Below are positions 18,157-27,668 of a DNA stretch of 64,000 nucleotides, piece after piece. Position 1 is the first letter of the stretch, and each line of letters begins with the position of its first letter. The translations under genes and the position numbers were made by a program. Origin of the DNA: Petrimonas sp. Its GTDB lineage: Bacteria; Bacteroidota; Bacteroidia; Bacteroidales; Dysgonomonadaceae. Location of the stretch: positions 219,765 to 283,764 of the forward strand of contig DUNG01000005.1 of the NCBI GenBank assembly GCA_012839475.1. The letters are read 5' to 3'. Below the pieces are notes generated by a model. That model searched no databases. It had not been told where the DNA came from and saw only the letters and a list, made by a program, of their open reading frames with translations.

Positions 18157-18759
18157 TTAAAACCCATCCGGTGCTCCTCTTAGCACGGTTATAAAACTAT
18201 ACCGATTAGCCTTGATGTGTACCAAGTCTTTCATCACCTTTTCTATTACGGGGTAGGGTGTGGTCTCATCGGCCTTTAGCGTTATCTTCATATTTTCATC
18301 GAGTGCTCTCGCTTTCAGTATCCAATCTGTAAACTGGTTGTTGGTGCTGTCATTGGGAATCCCGTAATTTCTCATGGCAGCATCATGTTCACTCATTGGT
18401 AGATCCAAGAAAGCAGGCATTCGGTTCATGGGCACCCCTATAAAAGGTTGCTCCACGAACACCCTCTTCTGCTGATCCGTAATCGTTACTCCATATTCAC
18501 TTGCCATCTGTTCCAGCACTTGCAGCTTAACGTCAGGTCGGTCAATATTCAAAAAAACCTTTCCATCGAGGTCTATCAAGACTGTCATCACGTTGTATTC
18601 CGGTATCTTGATCTCCATCACGGAGGCAGGTGCTACTACCCTAAAGGGTTCTGGTGGCAAGAAAGTGGCAGTAAGAATAAAGAAGGTAAGCAGAAGAACC
18701 GTTACGTCGCTCATAGCGGTCATGTCTATCCAGACATCATGTTTCTTTGCTTTTGCCAT
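18157..18759 (-). CDS. exbD: ExbD/TolR-type biopolymer transport protein (first copy)
   Basis: The 200-residue protein begins MAKAKKHDVWIDMTAMSDVTVLLLTFFIL, one membrane helix with the conserved ion-path Asp in M-S-D-V. The periplasmic domain ends with an ITLKADETTPYPVIEKVMKDL segment like the ExbD peptidoglycan/TonB-binding fold. It differs clearly from the neighbouring second exbD, so the two are not a recent duplication and probably form a hetero-dimer in the ExbB channel (inference). Confidence 0.9.
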   Translation of the reverse strand: MAKAKKHDVWIDMTAMSDVTVLLLTFFILTATFLPPEPFRVVAPASVMEIKIPEYNVMTVLIDLDGKVFLNIDRPDVKLQVLEQMASEYGVTITDQQKRVFVEQPFIGVPMNRMPAFLDLPMSEHDAAMRNYGIPNDSTNNQFTDWILKARALDENMKITLKADETTPYPVIEKVMKDLVHIKANRYSFITVLRGAPDGF

Positions 18760-18801
18760 TTTTTATGTTTGAATTAATGGTTATTTATGCCTCGGCTTTT
18801 A

Positions 18802-19611
18802 TTATTTAGCCAAACCACCGTGTAATTTAATAAAAGATTGTCCAACTGCAAAACCAATTTCGTCCACCGAGTTGAGCATTTTTTGTATTCTGCCCGAAAA
18901 ATAGGTATAACAGATAATAGCCGTTGCTCCCGTGGCGATACCGAGTGCCGTGTTCAAGAGGGCCTCAGAGATACCCACGGCTAACGCGGTGGAGTCGGGT
19001 GCCCCTTCTTGTCCCATGGCGCCGAACGCGCGGATCATCCCGAGAACCGTACCGAGCAGCCCGAACAGCGTACCCAAGCTGGAGATAGCAGCAATGATAT
19101 TCAAATTCTTTTCGAGGTAGGGGAGCTCCAGCGTGGTGGCCTCGTCGACCTCTTTTTGGATGAGGGCAGCCTTGTCGGAGTTGGTGATGTTGGGGATGTG
19201 CTCCACATCTTCGTAGCGTACCAGTGCTTCCCTGATTATATTGGCTATGGAGCCTTTCTGATTGTCGCATAACTCGGTAGCCCCTGCAATGTCACCTTCG
19301 GCGATTTTTTCTTTCACCGCGATCACGAACTTCTCGTTTTTCTGTTTTCCACTGGCCCGGTTCATAGCGAACAGGCGCTCGACGGAAAGTGTGAGTACCG
19401 TGAGCAGCAGCGTGATAACTAACGGGATAACGAACCCCCCTTGGTAGAGAAGACCGAAGGTGTCACCGGGAAGTGGCATCCCTGATTCGTCGAAGTGACT
19501 GGGATGTCCGCAGTAGCCCCAGAAGAAAACTTCCGCGATAATAAGACAAGCGAGAATAATTAAGCCGGCGCTTGCGCCTTTGCTTCTACGTTTTTGTTTT
19601 TTTGTCTCCAT
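18802..19611 (-). CDS. exbB: MotA/TolQ/ExbB proton channel family protein
   Basis: The 269-residue inner-membrane protein has a first helix at about 14-34, a second near 55-75 after a periplasmic segment, a large cytoplasmic loop (about 85-165), then the paired helices typical of ExbB. These contain NIIAAISSLGTLFGLLGTVLGMIRAF and a final LLNTALGIATGATAIICYTYF. It forms the proton channel with ExbD that drives TonB. It is the first gene of the exbB-exbD-exbD-tonB run. The 5' flank up to the TerC remnant shows no clear promoter box. Confidence 0.93.
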   Translation of the reverse strand: METKKQKRRSKGASAGLIILACLIIAEVFFWGYCGHPSHFDESGMPLPGDTFGLLYQGGFVIPLVITLLLTVLTLSVERLFAMNRASGKQKNEKFVIAVKEKIAEGDIAGATELCDNQKGSIANIIREALVRYEDVEHIPNITNSDKAALIQKEVDEATTLELPYLEKNLNIIAAISSLGTLFGLLGTVLGMIRAFGAMGQEGAPDSTALAVGISEALLNTALGIATGATAIICYTYFSGRIQKMLNSVDEIGFAVGQSFIKLHGGLAK

Positions 19612-19725
19612 AATGTTTTTTTTAAATTAAATGAGTGTGTTGAACTGTTTGATTATTAATTGATATGTTTTGTTTGTTCATTGTTTCATCTATTTCACTT
19701 TTTAATGTTCCCCGTTCTCTTTTAT

Positions 19726-20064
19726 CTACTCCTCCCGTTCTGCTTCGAGCTTCACCTCCCCCTTGTTGGCCAAATGGGAAACAGGATAGAGGTTATCAGT
19801 ATAAAGTCGATGACTGCCAGCTAGAAACATGTTCGTTATATGACGCTTGCCATCCATCTTAGTAAAGAACTTCGGTTCATGCACATCGAAATCTGTCCAT
19901 TTTACCCCCACCAGGATGAAAACAATGCGCAAGATAATAGAAATCAAAATACCAAGCAACAAAAGCTTGGGTTGATTTTCTGAATTTATCCCCAACAGTG
20001 AGAAAATCAGGATAAAAATGGACAGATTATCACCGATTGGGCGTATATAAAAGCATTCGCTCAT
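19726..20064 (-). pseudogene. Decayed TerC/Alx-family membrane protein
   Basis: The 112-residue frame carries two pieces that resemble TerC/Alx. The first, GDNLSIFILIFSLLGINSEN followed by LLLLGILISIILRIVFILVG, corresponds to the family's V-D-N-x-F-V helix and the next helix. The second, KWTDFDVHEPKFFTKMDGKR, matches the loop before the second conserved helix bundle. The roughly 60 residues between them, the N-terminal helix and everything after are missing, and the tail is unrelated and polar. Intact TerC proteins are about 300 residues and help load metal (Mn2+) onto exported proteins. I read this as a remnant with internal deletion and 3' frameshift. It fills the gap between nuoN and exbB. 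Confidence 0.5.
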
Positions 20065-20076
20065 GCTTTACCCGCA

Positions 20077-20084
20077 CAAAGTTA
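20077..20084 (-). promoter_or_regulatory. -7 box upstream of the TerC remnant
   Basis: On the - strand this reads TAACTTTG, fitting TAnnTTTG, about 13 bp before the remnant's ATG. The rest of 20085-20169, between here and the nuoN stop, shows no gene and no clear terminator. This box could also supply transcripts that run on into exbB. Confidence 0.35.
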
Positions 20085-20169
20085 ATGAAACATTTGTTTT
20101 TGAAATGATAACAGGTAGTCTGTTTTTGGAAATTTAACATATCCTTGCTCCTGATAACATTCTTTGGGC

Positions 20170-21597
20170 CTATTGTACCCCGAAACCAAAGTGTGATATG
20201 CTCTCCACGAAGAGGCTAACAACGCCCGTTACCAAAATTCCTATCGTGCAGAGTATCAAGCTCACCCTATTGTATCCATCAGTACGCAACGTGGGGATGG
20301 GGTTGTCTGAATGGTTGATAAACATCGCCTTCACCACCTTCAGGTAGTAGTAGAGCGAGATCACGGTGTTGAGGGCCGCGATAAGCACCAGCACGTAGAA
20401 CCCCTGTTCTACCGCTGCCGAGAAGATGAAGAATTTGCTGAAGAAGCCGGCGAACGGAGGGATGCCTCCCAGCGAGAACATCGCCAGCATCATCACGACG
20501 CTCAGCTTGGGGTTGGTGCTGTAGAGCCCGTTGTAGTCGGAGATATTCAGTTTACCGGTTTTGTTCTCTATCGATATCACCACGCCAAACGCGGCCAGGT
20601 TAGAGAACAGGTAGACGAACAGGTAGTATACCAGCATGTTCATGCCCAACGCGGTGCCCCCCATCATACCCAGCGCGATGTACCCTGCCTGCGAGATGGA
20701 GGAGAAGGCCAGGAATCGCTTCATGTTCTCCTGTCGGATAGCGAACAGGTTACCCACGGTGATGGTCAGTATGATGATCGCGTACAGGATACCCTGCCAC
20801 TGCACGACAAGGTTGCCAAATACCTTGAATAGCAAAACCACCAGGGCGAATGCAGCCGCCCCCTTGGATACCACGGAGAGGTAGGAGGTGACGTTGGTGG
20901 GTGCGCCCTCGTACACGTCGCCCGCCCACAAGTGAAACGGGACGAAGGAGAGCTTGAAGAAGAGACCAGCGGCGAAGAAAACGAATCCCATGATCTGAAG
21001 TGCGTTGGCACTGATGAGCGGGGGCATGTCGGCAAAGTAAAGGGTGCCGGTGGTCCCGTAGAGGTAGGAGATTCCAAAGAGCAGGATGCCCGATGAAAAG
21101 GCGGCCAGGAGGATGTACTTTGCCCCCGCCTCCGCCGATTTTTTACACTTCTTGTCCATCGCTACCAGTGTAGACAAGGGTATGGAGGCCATCTCTATCC
21201 CGATGAAAAACAGCAGGAAATGGCCACTCGACACCATGAAGTACATCCCCAATAGGGTCACCAGCGTGAGGAAGTAGTATTCGCCCCGCCGCTGGCGCTG
21301 TTTGGAGGAGCTGAACAGCTCCTTCGCCTGCAGGAAGACGGTGAGCGTGGCCAGGTTAAGGATGCTCTTGACCACGCCGGCCATGGGGAGGTAGGTATAC
21401 ATCCCGCCGAACGCGGATACCTCCGCACGCGGGATGATGTTTATAAGGGTATGCAGGGCCATCAGGCCGATGGCTGCCGGCTGGAAGTACCGCATCCCCC
21501 TCTTGCCCGCGATCAGGTCGTACAGGAGCAAGAAAACGATCAGGACCACGAGCGATAGCTCCTCCCGCATATATAAAAAGTTGCTGAAATTCTCCAT
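20170..21597 (-). CDS. nuoN: NADH-quinone oxidoreductase subunit N
   Basis: This antiporter-like membrane subunit of complex I has 475 residues and about 14 helices. Typical segments include AKYILLAAFSSGILLFGISYLYG, LFFKLSFVPFHLWAGDVYEGAP with a conserved helix Lys, and MLAMFSLGGIPPFAGFFSKFFIF. It is one of three proton-pumping antiporter modules (L, M, N) and the last gene of the nuo run, 89 bp after nuoM. Confidence 0.95.
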   Translation of the reverse strand: MENFSNFLYMREELSLVVLIVFLLLYDLIAGKRGMRYFQPAAIGLMALHTLINIIPRAEVSAFGGMYTYLPMAGVVKSILNLATLTVFLQAKELFSSSKQRQRRGEYYFLTLVTLLGMYFMVSSGHFLLFFIGIEMASIPLSTLVAMDKKCKKSAEAGAKYILLAAFSSGILLFGISYLYGTTGTLYFADMPPLISANALQIMGFVFFAAGLFFKLSFVPFHLWAGDVYEGAPTNVTSYLSVVSKGAAAFALVVLLFKVFGNLVVQWQGILYAIIILTITVGNLFAIRQENMKRFLAFSSISQAGYIALGMMGGTALGMNMLVYYLFVYLFSNLAAFGVVISIENKTGKLNISDYNGLYSTNPKLSVVMMLAMFSLGGIPPFAGFFSKFFIFSAAVEQGFYVLVLIAALNTVISLYYYLKVVKAMFINHSDNPIPTLRTDGYNRVSLILCTIGILVTGVVSLFVESISHFGFGVQ

Positions 21598-21686
21598 TGC
21601 TACGTTTTATCTTGTTTTAATTACTTTACTTGACTTTGCGCTAGTCAAACCTGAAAGCGATGAGACAGTTACATGCGAAAGTTGAA

Positions 21687-23156
21687 TTACTTTATAATTA
21701 CCGCGAGGCTGTCGCTTATCAGGTTGGACAGCCCAAGCGGGAACATACCGATGTACGCGATACCCGCGATCAGGATCACCACCGCCAGCTTCTCGTACCA
21801 GACGGCATCGATGCTCGCGAGGTGCTTCCTGTTCTGCATGGGGCCAAACAGGAATTTACCGACCATCCGGAGGATATAGACCGCGGTGACCACGATAGAG
21901 GAGACGGCCACGATGGTGAGCACCCTTCTAAACAGGTCGGCGTTCTCAAACGCGCCCACGAAGATGGTCATCTCGGCCGCGAAGCCGCTCAACCCCGGTA
22001 GTCCCAACGATGCCAACCCGGCGATCACGAAGGAGACACCCAAGAAGGGAATCACCTTCATCAAGCCCCCCATCTCGGTGATCATGCGGGTGTGCGTCCG
22101 CTCGTAGATCATGCCGATGAGCGCGAAGAAGAGGGCGGTCATCAACCCGTGTGATATCATCTGTAGCACGGCACCGGTCATGGCGGTACGGGTGAGCATC
22201 AATATGGCGAAGAGTACCAGGTTACAATGGCTCACCGACGAGTAGGCGTTGATGTACTTCAAGTCGGTCTGGTGGATCGCGGACAATGCCCCGTATATCA
22301 CACCAATAGCGGTCAGCACGATAAAGACGGGTGCCAGTATCTCCGTCGCCTCCGGCATCAGGCCAATGGAGACGCGGAAGCAGCCGTAGCCCCCCAGCTT
22401 CATCAAGACCCCGGCGTGGAGCATCGATACGGCAGTAGGAGCCGCGGCGTGACCGTCGGGCGACCAGGTATGAAATGGAAAGAGCGCCCCCAGCACGCCG
22501 AACCCCACGAAGGTGAGCGTGAAGAAGAGGAGCTGCAGGTTCAGCGGGATATCGATCTCCTTCAGGTCGAGCAGGTTCATGCTGACCGCTCCCGTGCTGA
22601 AGTAGATGCCCAGGATGCCCACGATAAGCAGCGAGGCAGCCCCCATCAGCATCAGCGTGAGCTTCATCGCCGAGTACTCCCGCCTACCGCTTCCCCAGAT
22701 GCCGATAAGCAGGTACATGGGGATCAGCGCGATCTCATAGAACATGAAGAGCGTGAAAAGGTCGGTGGTGATGAAAAAACCGAACACCCCCAGCGAGAGG
22801 AGACAGAACCAAATGAAAAACTCCTTGGTGAGCGGTTTGATCTTCCACGAGACGAAGGTCCCGGTGAAGACGATGATGGCCGAGAGGGCGAGCATCGTCA
22901 CCGACACCGCGTCCACGCCCAGCGAGAAGCCGATGTTGAGCGGTTCAAACCAGGTGTAGCTGCTGGTGAACAGCATGGTTTCGGCTACACCGCTGTTACG
23001 CAGCAATATGTAGCGAACCGTCAGGTAGATGGATGCGAGGACCAGGGCCGAGCTACCGGTCACCATGACCGCCAGCACCTGTTTGCGGTTACGTGTCGCG
23101 AACAGGGCGAACAGCATCAGGAGCGGGATCAGTATAAAGACTATTAGAAAGTTCAT
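21687..23156 (-). CDS. nuoM: NADH-quinone oxidoreductase subunit M
   Basis: The 489-residue antiporter-like subunit has about 14 helices. Conserved segments are FMFYEIALIPMYLLIGIWG with the functional membrane Glu, FHTWSPDGHAAAPTAVSMLH and SVSHCNLVLFAIL. Its length is normal. It lies 24 bp after nuoL and 89 bp before nuoN. Confidence 0.96.
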   Translation of the reverse strand: MNFLIVFILIPLLMLFALFATRNRKQVLAVMVTGSSALVLASIYLTVRYILLRNSGVAETMLFTSSYTWFEPLNIGFSLGVDAVSVTMLALSAIIVFTGTFVSWKIKPLTKEFFIWFCLLSLGVFGFFITTDLFTLFMFYEIALIPMYLLIGIWGSGRREYSAMKLTLMLMGAASLLIVGILGIYFSTGAVSMNLLDLKEIDIPLNLQLLFFTLTFVGFGVLGALFPFHTWSPDGHAAAPTAVSMLHAGVLMKLGGYGCFRVSIGLMPEATEILAPVFIVLTAIGVIYGALSAIHQTDLKYINAYSSVSHCNLVLFAILMLTRTAMTGAVLQMISHGLMTALFFALIGMIYERTHTRMITEMGGLMKVIPFLGVSFVIAGLASLGLPGLSGFAAEMTIFVGAFENADLFRRVLTIVAVSSIVVTAVYILRMVGKFLFGPMQNRKHLASIDAVWYEKLAVVILIAGIAYIGMFPLGLSNLISDSLAVIIK

Positions 23157-23180
23157 ATGCTGAAAGTTATATTCAATACA

Positions 23181-25103
23181 TTATAATAGGATGGCAAACA
23201 GCGTGATGAGCAGGGTGCCCAATAGGAACACCCAGGCGTACCATTGCAGGCTGCCCGATTGGAATCCCTTGATAGCATCGGAAGCGCGGTTCGTGATCCA
23301 CGCCAACCCATTCATCGCCCCGTCTATCACGTGGCGGTCAAACCAGGCCAGCGGCCGGGATATGTTGTTAAAGATGATCTTCTTGGTGACGAAGAGGTAG
23401 GCATCGTCGATATAGAAGCGGTTGTAAGCCGCCTTGTAAAGGCCACTCGAACGACTTGGCAGCCAGCTTGCCCGCTTCTCTTCCTTCCTGTAGAGCAGGG
23501 TTGCCAACCCGATGCCCACCAGGGCCACCACTACGCTGATGATGGCAACGGTACTGTTCAACCGGATGGTGTAGGGGGCACCATCGGCCGTGACGAACTG
23601 GCCAAAGGGGATAAAGCCACCCACCAGGGTAATCAGCGCCAGGAAGATGAGCGGGTAGGTCATGGAGCGGGGACTCTCCTTGGGTTTCACCTCGCCCCGG
23701 TACTCCTTGCCCCAGAAAATACGGAAGTAGAGGCGGAACATGTAGAACGCGGTGAATCCCGCCGTCACGGTCATCCAGATGCCCATGCCGGTACTGAATT
23801 GATACGCCGCGGTAACGATCTCGTCCTTGCTCACGAAGCCGGAGAGGGGCGGGATGCCCGCGATCGCGAGGCACGCAACCAGGAAGGTCACGTGGGTGAT
23901 GGGCAAATGCTTCCGTAGTCCCCCCATATCCTTCATATCGTTGCTGTTTACCGCGAGGATAACTGAGCCGGCACCCAGGAAGAGCAGCGACTTGAACATG
24001 GCGTGCGTGAAGAGGTGGAACATGGAGGCCATGTAGCCCAGGCCGCCGTGATCCTCGGGCGTTAGCTTCATGCTGGTGCTAACCCCCAGTGCCACCATCA
24101 TAAAGCCGATCTGGGAGATGGTGGAGAAGGCTAACACCCGCTTGATATCGGTCTGCACCACGGCAATGATGGCTGCGAAGAGGGCCGTGAAGGCACCCAC
24201 GTAGGCAATCCCTTGAAGCACTTCAGGCGTGAAGCCGATGTAGATGGGGAATAGCCGGGCCACGAGGAATACACCGGCGACCACCATGGTGGCGGCGTGT
24301 ATCAAGGCCGACACGGGGGTGGGACCCTCCATGGCGTCGGGTAACCAGACGTGCAGCGGGAACATGGCCGACTTACCGGCTGCGCCGATAAAGACGAGTG
24401 CCATGGCCCAGGTGAGGGCGGAGGCCCCTAAGAAAGTAGTGCCCAGCGCGGAGCTGAGGATGGAACCGTCACCTCCCATGATCGCCTCAAAGTCGAACGT
24501 CTGCGTGAAATAGGACAATACCAGTATACCGATCAAGAAGAAGAGGTCGGCAAAACGGGTGACGATAAACGCTTTTTTGGAGGCAGCCACCGCTTCGGGC
24601 TTGGTGTAGTAGAAGCCGATCAGCAGGTACGACGACACCCCCACCAGCTCCCAGAAGATGTACATCTGGAAGATGTTGGTGGCCAGCACGAGGCCCATCA
24701 TCGAGAAGGTGAAGAGCGACAAGAACGAGTAGTAGCGCTGGAATCCTTTCTCGCCTTTCATGTAACCCAGGCTGTAGATATGCACCATGAGCGATACGGT
24801 GGAGATGACCACCAGCATCATCACGGAGATCGGGTCCAGCAGGATGCCCAGATCGATGTGTAGCCTTTCACCCACGTTGAGCCACGTGGTGTTGTAGGGT
24901 TGGATGGCCTGCCACACGCCGTTGACCTTCTGGGTCGTGAAGTAGTCGAACGCGGTGAGGTAGGAGAGCAGGGTCACCGCCGTGAGCACGAGGGTGCCGG
25001 AAATCCCGGCGGCCCGGTGCGACAGTTTCCTCCCCAACAACCCGATACCCACGAACGAGAGCATGGGCAGCAGCAGTATGAGTAGTGTATATTCCATATT
25101 CAT
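23181..25103 (-). CDS. nuoL: NADH-quinone oxidoreductase subunit L
   Basis: At 640 residues this is the largest antiporter-like subunit, with a long C-terminal lateral helix that clamps NuoM and NuoN. Signatures are FWELVGVSSYLLIGFYYTKP, FPLHVWLPDAMEGPTPVSALIHAATMV and AFSTISQIGFMMVALG. The start codon overlaps the nuoK stop by one base. A membrane-arm subunit that pumps protons. Confidence 0.96.
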   Translation of the reverse strand: MNMEYTLLILLLPMLSFVGIGLLGRKLSHRAAGISGTLVLTAVTLLSYLTAFDYFTTQKVNGVWQAIQPYNTTWLNVGERLHIDLGILLDPISVMMLVVISTVSLMVHIYSLGYMKGEKGFQRYYSFLSLFTFSMMGLVLATNIFQMYIFWELVGVSSYLLIGFYYTKPEAVAASKKAFIVTRFADLFFLIGILVLSYFTQTFDFEAIMGGDGSILSSALGTTFLGASALTWAMALVFIGAAGKSAMFPLHVWLPDAMEGPTPVSALIHAATMVVAGVFLVARLFPIYIGFTPEVLQGIAYVGAFTALFAAIIAVVQTDIKRVLAFSTISQIGFMMVALGVSTSMKLTPEDHGGLGYMASMFHLFTHAMFKSLLFLGAGSVILAVNSNDMKDMGGLRKHLPITHVTFLVACLAIAGIPPLSGFVSKDEIVTAAYQFSTGMGIWMTVTAGFTAFYMFRLYFRIFWGKEYRGEVKPKESPRSMTYPLIFLALITLVGGFIPFGQFVTADGAPYTIRLNSTVAIISVVVALVGIGLATLLYRKEEKRASWLPSRSSGLYKAAYNRFYIDDAYLFVTKKIIFNNISRPLAWFDRHVIDGAMNGLAWITNRASDAIKGFQSGSLQWYAWVFLLGTLLITLFAILL

Positions 25104-25441
25104 TATTCCTTCATTTGTTGAATGTTATCTACCTCCACGTTGCCGAAATTCCGGTAGACATTGATGATGATGGCGATGGCTACGGCGGTTTCGCACGCAG
25201 CGATGGCGATGACGAACAACGCGTAAAACATCCCCTCCATCTGGTCAGGGAACAGGTAGCGGTTGAACGCCGCGAAGTTGATATCCACCGCGTTAAGGAC
25301 CAGCTCCACGGAGATAAGGATCATGATCAGGTTCTTGCGGGCGAAGAAACCGTAGATTCCCGCGAAGAACATCACCAGGCCCACGATGAGGTAGGCCGTC
25401 AAGGGGATGGCCCCAGCCGTGTTTACAATGATTTCTCCCAT
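25103..25441 (-). CDS. nuoK: NADH-quinone oxidoreductase subunit K
   Basis: The 112-residue subunit has three membrane helices. It contains LIMILISVELVLNAVDINFA, with the conserved membrane glutamate of the proton path, and a second Glu in AIAACETAVAIAIIIN. It overlaps nuoJ by 19 bp at its start and nuoL by one base at its end, so all three are translationally coupled. Confidence 0.95.
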   Translation of the reverse strand: MGEIIVNTAGAIPLTAYLIVGLVMFFAGIYGFFARKNLIMILISVELVLNAVDINFAAFNRYLFPDQMEGMFYALFVIAIAACETAVAIAIIINVYRNFGNVEVDNIQQMKE

Positions 25442-25998
25442 GACTCTCTGTTTTCTGTTTCCTTATTTTCTACCTTTTCTATCTCTTTGACCCCCTTGTC
25501 CTTACGGGCGATCATGATAGCCCCGATGATGCAGGCCAGCAGCAATAGGCTGATAGCCTCAAAGGGAAGCAGGAACTGGTACTTCTCGGTTCCCAGCAAC
25601 GCCTGCCCAATCGAGTGCATGCTTATCTCGTGATCCGTCACCACGCGGAAGGCACACACTACGTTCCGGACAATGATAACGCCACAGAGGAGGAGCCCGG
25701 CAACCGCTAGCAAGGCCGATGAGGTCACCTTCCAGCTCGCCTTGGTCGGCACACTTTTCCCCGGCTGGTGCGTGAGGAAGATGGCCATGATAAAGAGCAC
25801 CATGATCCCCCCCGCGTAGACCATGACCTGCACGGCGAACAGGAAGTGGTAATTGAGCATCAGGAACAGCCCGGAGGTCGCCAGCAGCACGAACAGCAGG
25901 TAGGTGGCCGCACGTATCACCCGTTTGCTTGTCACGGCTAATACCGAGCAGACGGCGATCACGAGCGCCAAAATGATAAACACTATTTGTTGTACCAT
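25423..25998 (-). CDS. nuoJ: NADH-quinone oxidoreductase subunit J
   Basis: The 191-residue subunit has five predicted helices. It includes FLMLNYHFLFAVQVMVYAGGIMVLFIMAIF, the conserved third helix with the Y-A-G-G-x-M-V-L motif. A hydrophilic C-terminal tail (KDKGVKEIEKVENKETE...) extends beyond the usual end. It follows nuoI by 4 bp and overlaps nuoK by 19 bp. Confidence 0.94.
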   Translation of the reverse strand: MVQQIVFIILALVIAVCSVLAVTSKRVIRAATYLLFVLLATSGLFLMLNYHFLFAVQVMVYAGGIMVLFIMAIFLTHQPGKSVPTKASWKVTSSALLAVAGLLLCGVIIVRNVVCAFRVVTDHEISMHSIGQALLGTEKYQFLLPFEAISLLLLACIIGAIMIARKDKGVKEIEKVENKETENRESWEKSL

Positions 25999-26002
25999 AA
26001 CT

Positions 26003-26482
26003 TTATTGCGTTTTTTTCTTTTCTCTTAACTTCGATCCCGGTTGGTTCAGCCGGTAGATAAGCTTCTCCTTGTTGAACACGGCCCCCTCGAAATCGTTGG
26101 TAAAGGCGATGGCCTTCGAGGGGCAGGTGAGCACGCAGAGGTTGCAAAAGGTGCAACTCCCCTGATTCCAGGTATACGCGTCCAAAACCCGCTTTTTCTT
26201 CCCATCTTCGGTTTCAACGGTACTGGAGGTGACGCTGATGGTGCCATTGGGGCAGTTCATCATGCAGATGCCGCAGGCAGTGCACGCGTGTTCGTTGTTC
26301 TCGTCGTGCGGCATGGTCAGTTCCGATCTCCATCGATCCGAAATGACCAGGGTATCCCTGTTCTCGGGGTACTCCATTGTCACTTTTTTGGCCCAAAACT
26401 GCTTCCACGTAACGCCCATCCCCTTCAAGAGGTTTTTGATGGCGACGAAGATGTCGGTGATATATTTTATCAATGCCTTCAT
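26003..26482 (-). CDS. nuoI: NADH-quinone oxidoreductase subunit I
   Basis: This 159-residue iron-sulfur subunit carries clusters N6a and N6b. Two ferredoxin motifs are intact: C-T-A-C-G-I-C-M-M-N-C-P and C-T-F-C-N-L-C-V-L-T-C-P, four Cys ligands each. They pass electrons from the peripheral donor towards NuoB. NuoE/F/G are absent, so this is the outermost cluster-bearing subunit encoded here. It lies between nuoH (21 bp) and nuoJ (4 bp). Confidence 0.96.
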   Translation of the reverse strand: MKALIKYITDIFVAIKNLLKGMGVTWKQFWAKKVTMEYPENRDTLVISDRWRSELTMPHDENNEHACTACGICMMNCPNGTISVTSSTVETEDGKKKRVLDAYTWNQGSCTFCNLCVLTCPSKAIAFTNDFEGAVFNKEKLIYRLNQPGSKLREKKKTQ

Positions 26483-26503
26483 ATGATCTATTTCATTACG
26501 TTG

Positions 26504-27628
26504 TTAAGCCAGCCCAAATAGGTTGGGGAACAGATCGGTGAGCGTCCATCCCGCTAGTACCGTGATGACCATCATCACGATGTTGAACAGGTTGATGGGG
26601 AGCAGCACCTTCCACTCCAGGTTAAGCAGGATGTCGATGCGCAGGCGCGGGAACGTCCAGCGTACCCAGAGGCTCAAGAATATGAGCAGGGCCGTTTTGC
26701 CAAAGAACCAGACGTAGGAGGGGATGTACCACATCACCTGGTTGAACCCGTCCCACCCATGCACCTGGATGGGCATCCAGCCACCCAAGAAGACGGTTGT
26801 CGCGATGGCGGCGACGATGAACATGTTGAGGTACTCGGCCAGGTAGTAGTAGCCGAACTGGATCCCCGAGTACTCGGTATGGTACCCCGCGGTGAGCTCC
26901 CCCTCTGCCTCAGGCAGGTCAAACGGGCCCCGGTTGGTCTCAGCGTGGCCCGATATCAGGAAGATCACGAACGCGACCAGCGCCGGGATATGGCCGTTAA
27001 AGATATTCCACACGTAGCGTTGGCTTTCCACGATTTCAGAGAGCTGCATGGTGCCGGCCAATACAACGACCGTCATCAACGAAAAGGCCGCGGAGAGCTC
27101 GTAGCTGATGGTTTGCGCCCCGCTCCGCATGGCGCCAAGCATGGAGTACTTGTTGTTGCTCGACCAGCCGGCCAGCAGCACGCCCAGCACCCCAATGGAG
27201 GAGACGGCGATGAGGTAAAGCACCCCCATCTTGAAGTCGACCGCCTGTAACCCCTTCCCGAAGGGGATGGCACCGAAAGCCATCAACGAGGAGCCAATCA
27301 CGAAGAAGGGTGCCACGTAGAAGAGGAAGCGGTCAGCCCGGTTGATATGGATGATCTCTTTGATCAGGATCTTGATCATGTCGGCGATGCTCTGGATGGA
27401 GCCGTATTTTCCCAAGCGGTTGGGGCCCAGCCTCGACTGGAAGAACCCCGTGATCTTTCGCTCCACGTAGATCAGGGCCAGCGCGATCACGGCATATAGT
27501 GCCACGATGGCTATAAGTATCAACAGTCCCTCCACCACCGATGCCCAGAAGGGGGAGAGGTGCTCCCTGAAGAAGGCATCGAGGTTGGCGATCAGGCCTG
27601 TTAATTCCAATGGTTGTTTATAGTTCAT
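26504..27628 (-). CDS. nuoH: NADH-quinone oxidoreductase subunit H
   Basis: The 374-residue membrane subunit lines the quinone chamber between the peripheral and membrane arms. It has about eight helices. The loop segment [21 protein letters not shown] is the conserved quinone-site loop, and [30 protein letters not shown] contains the acidic cluster of the E-channel. It follows nuoCD by 40 bp. Confidence 0.96.
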   Translation of the reverse strand: MNYKQPLELTGLIANLDAFFREHLSPFWASVVEGLLILIAIVALYAVIALALIYVERKITGFFQSRLGPNRLGKYGSIQSIADMIKILIKEIIHINRADRFLFYVAPFFVIGSSLMAFGAIPFGKGLQAVDFKMGVLYLIAVSSIGVLGVLLAGWSSNNKYSMLGAMRSGAQTISYELSAAFSLMTVVVLAGTMQLSEIVESQRYVWNIFNGHIPALVAFVIFLISGHAETNRGPFDLPEAEGELTAGYHTEYSGIQFGYYYLAEYLNMFIVAAIATTVFLGGWMPIQVHGWDGFNQVMWYIPSYVWFFGKTALLIFLSLWVRWTFPRLRIDILLNLEWKVLLPINLFNIVMMVITVLAGWTLTDLFPNLFGLA

Positions 27629-27668
27629 ACGATTGTAATGGGATTTGTCACGTAAAGGAATCTATTCG

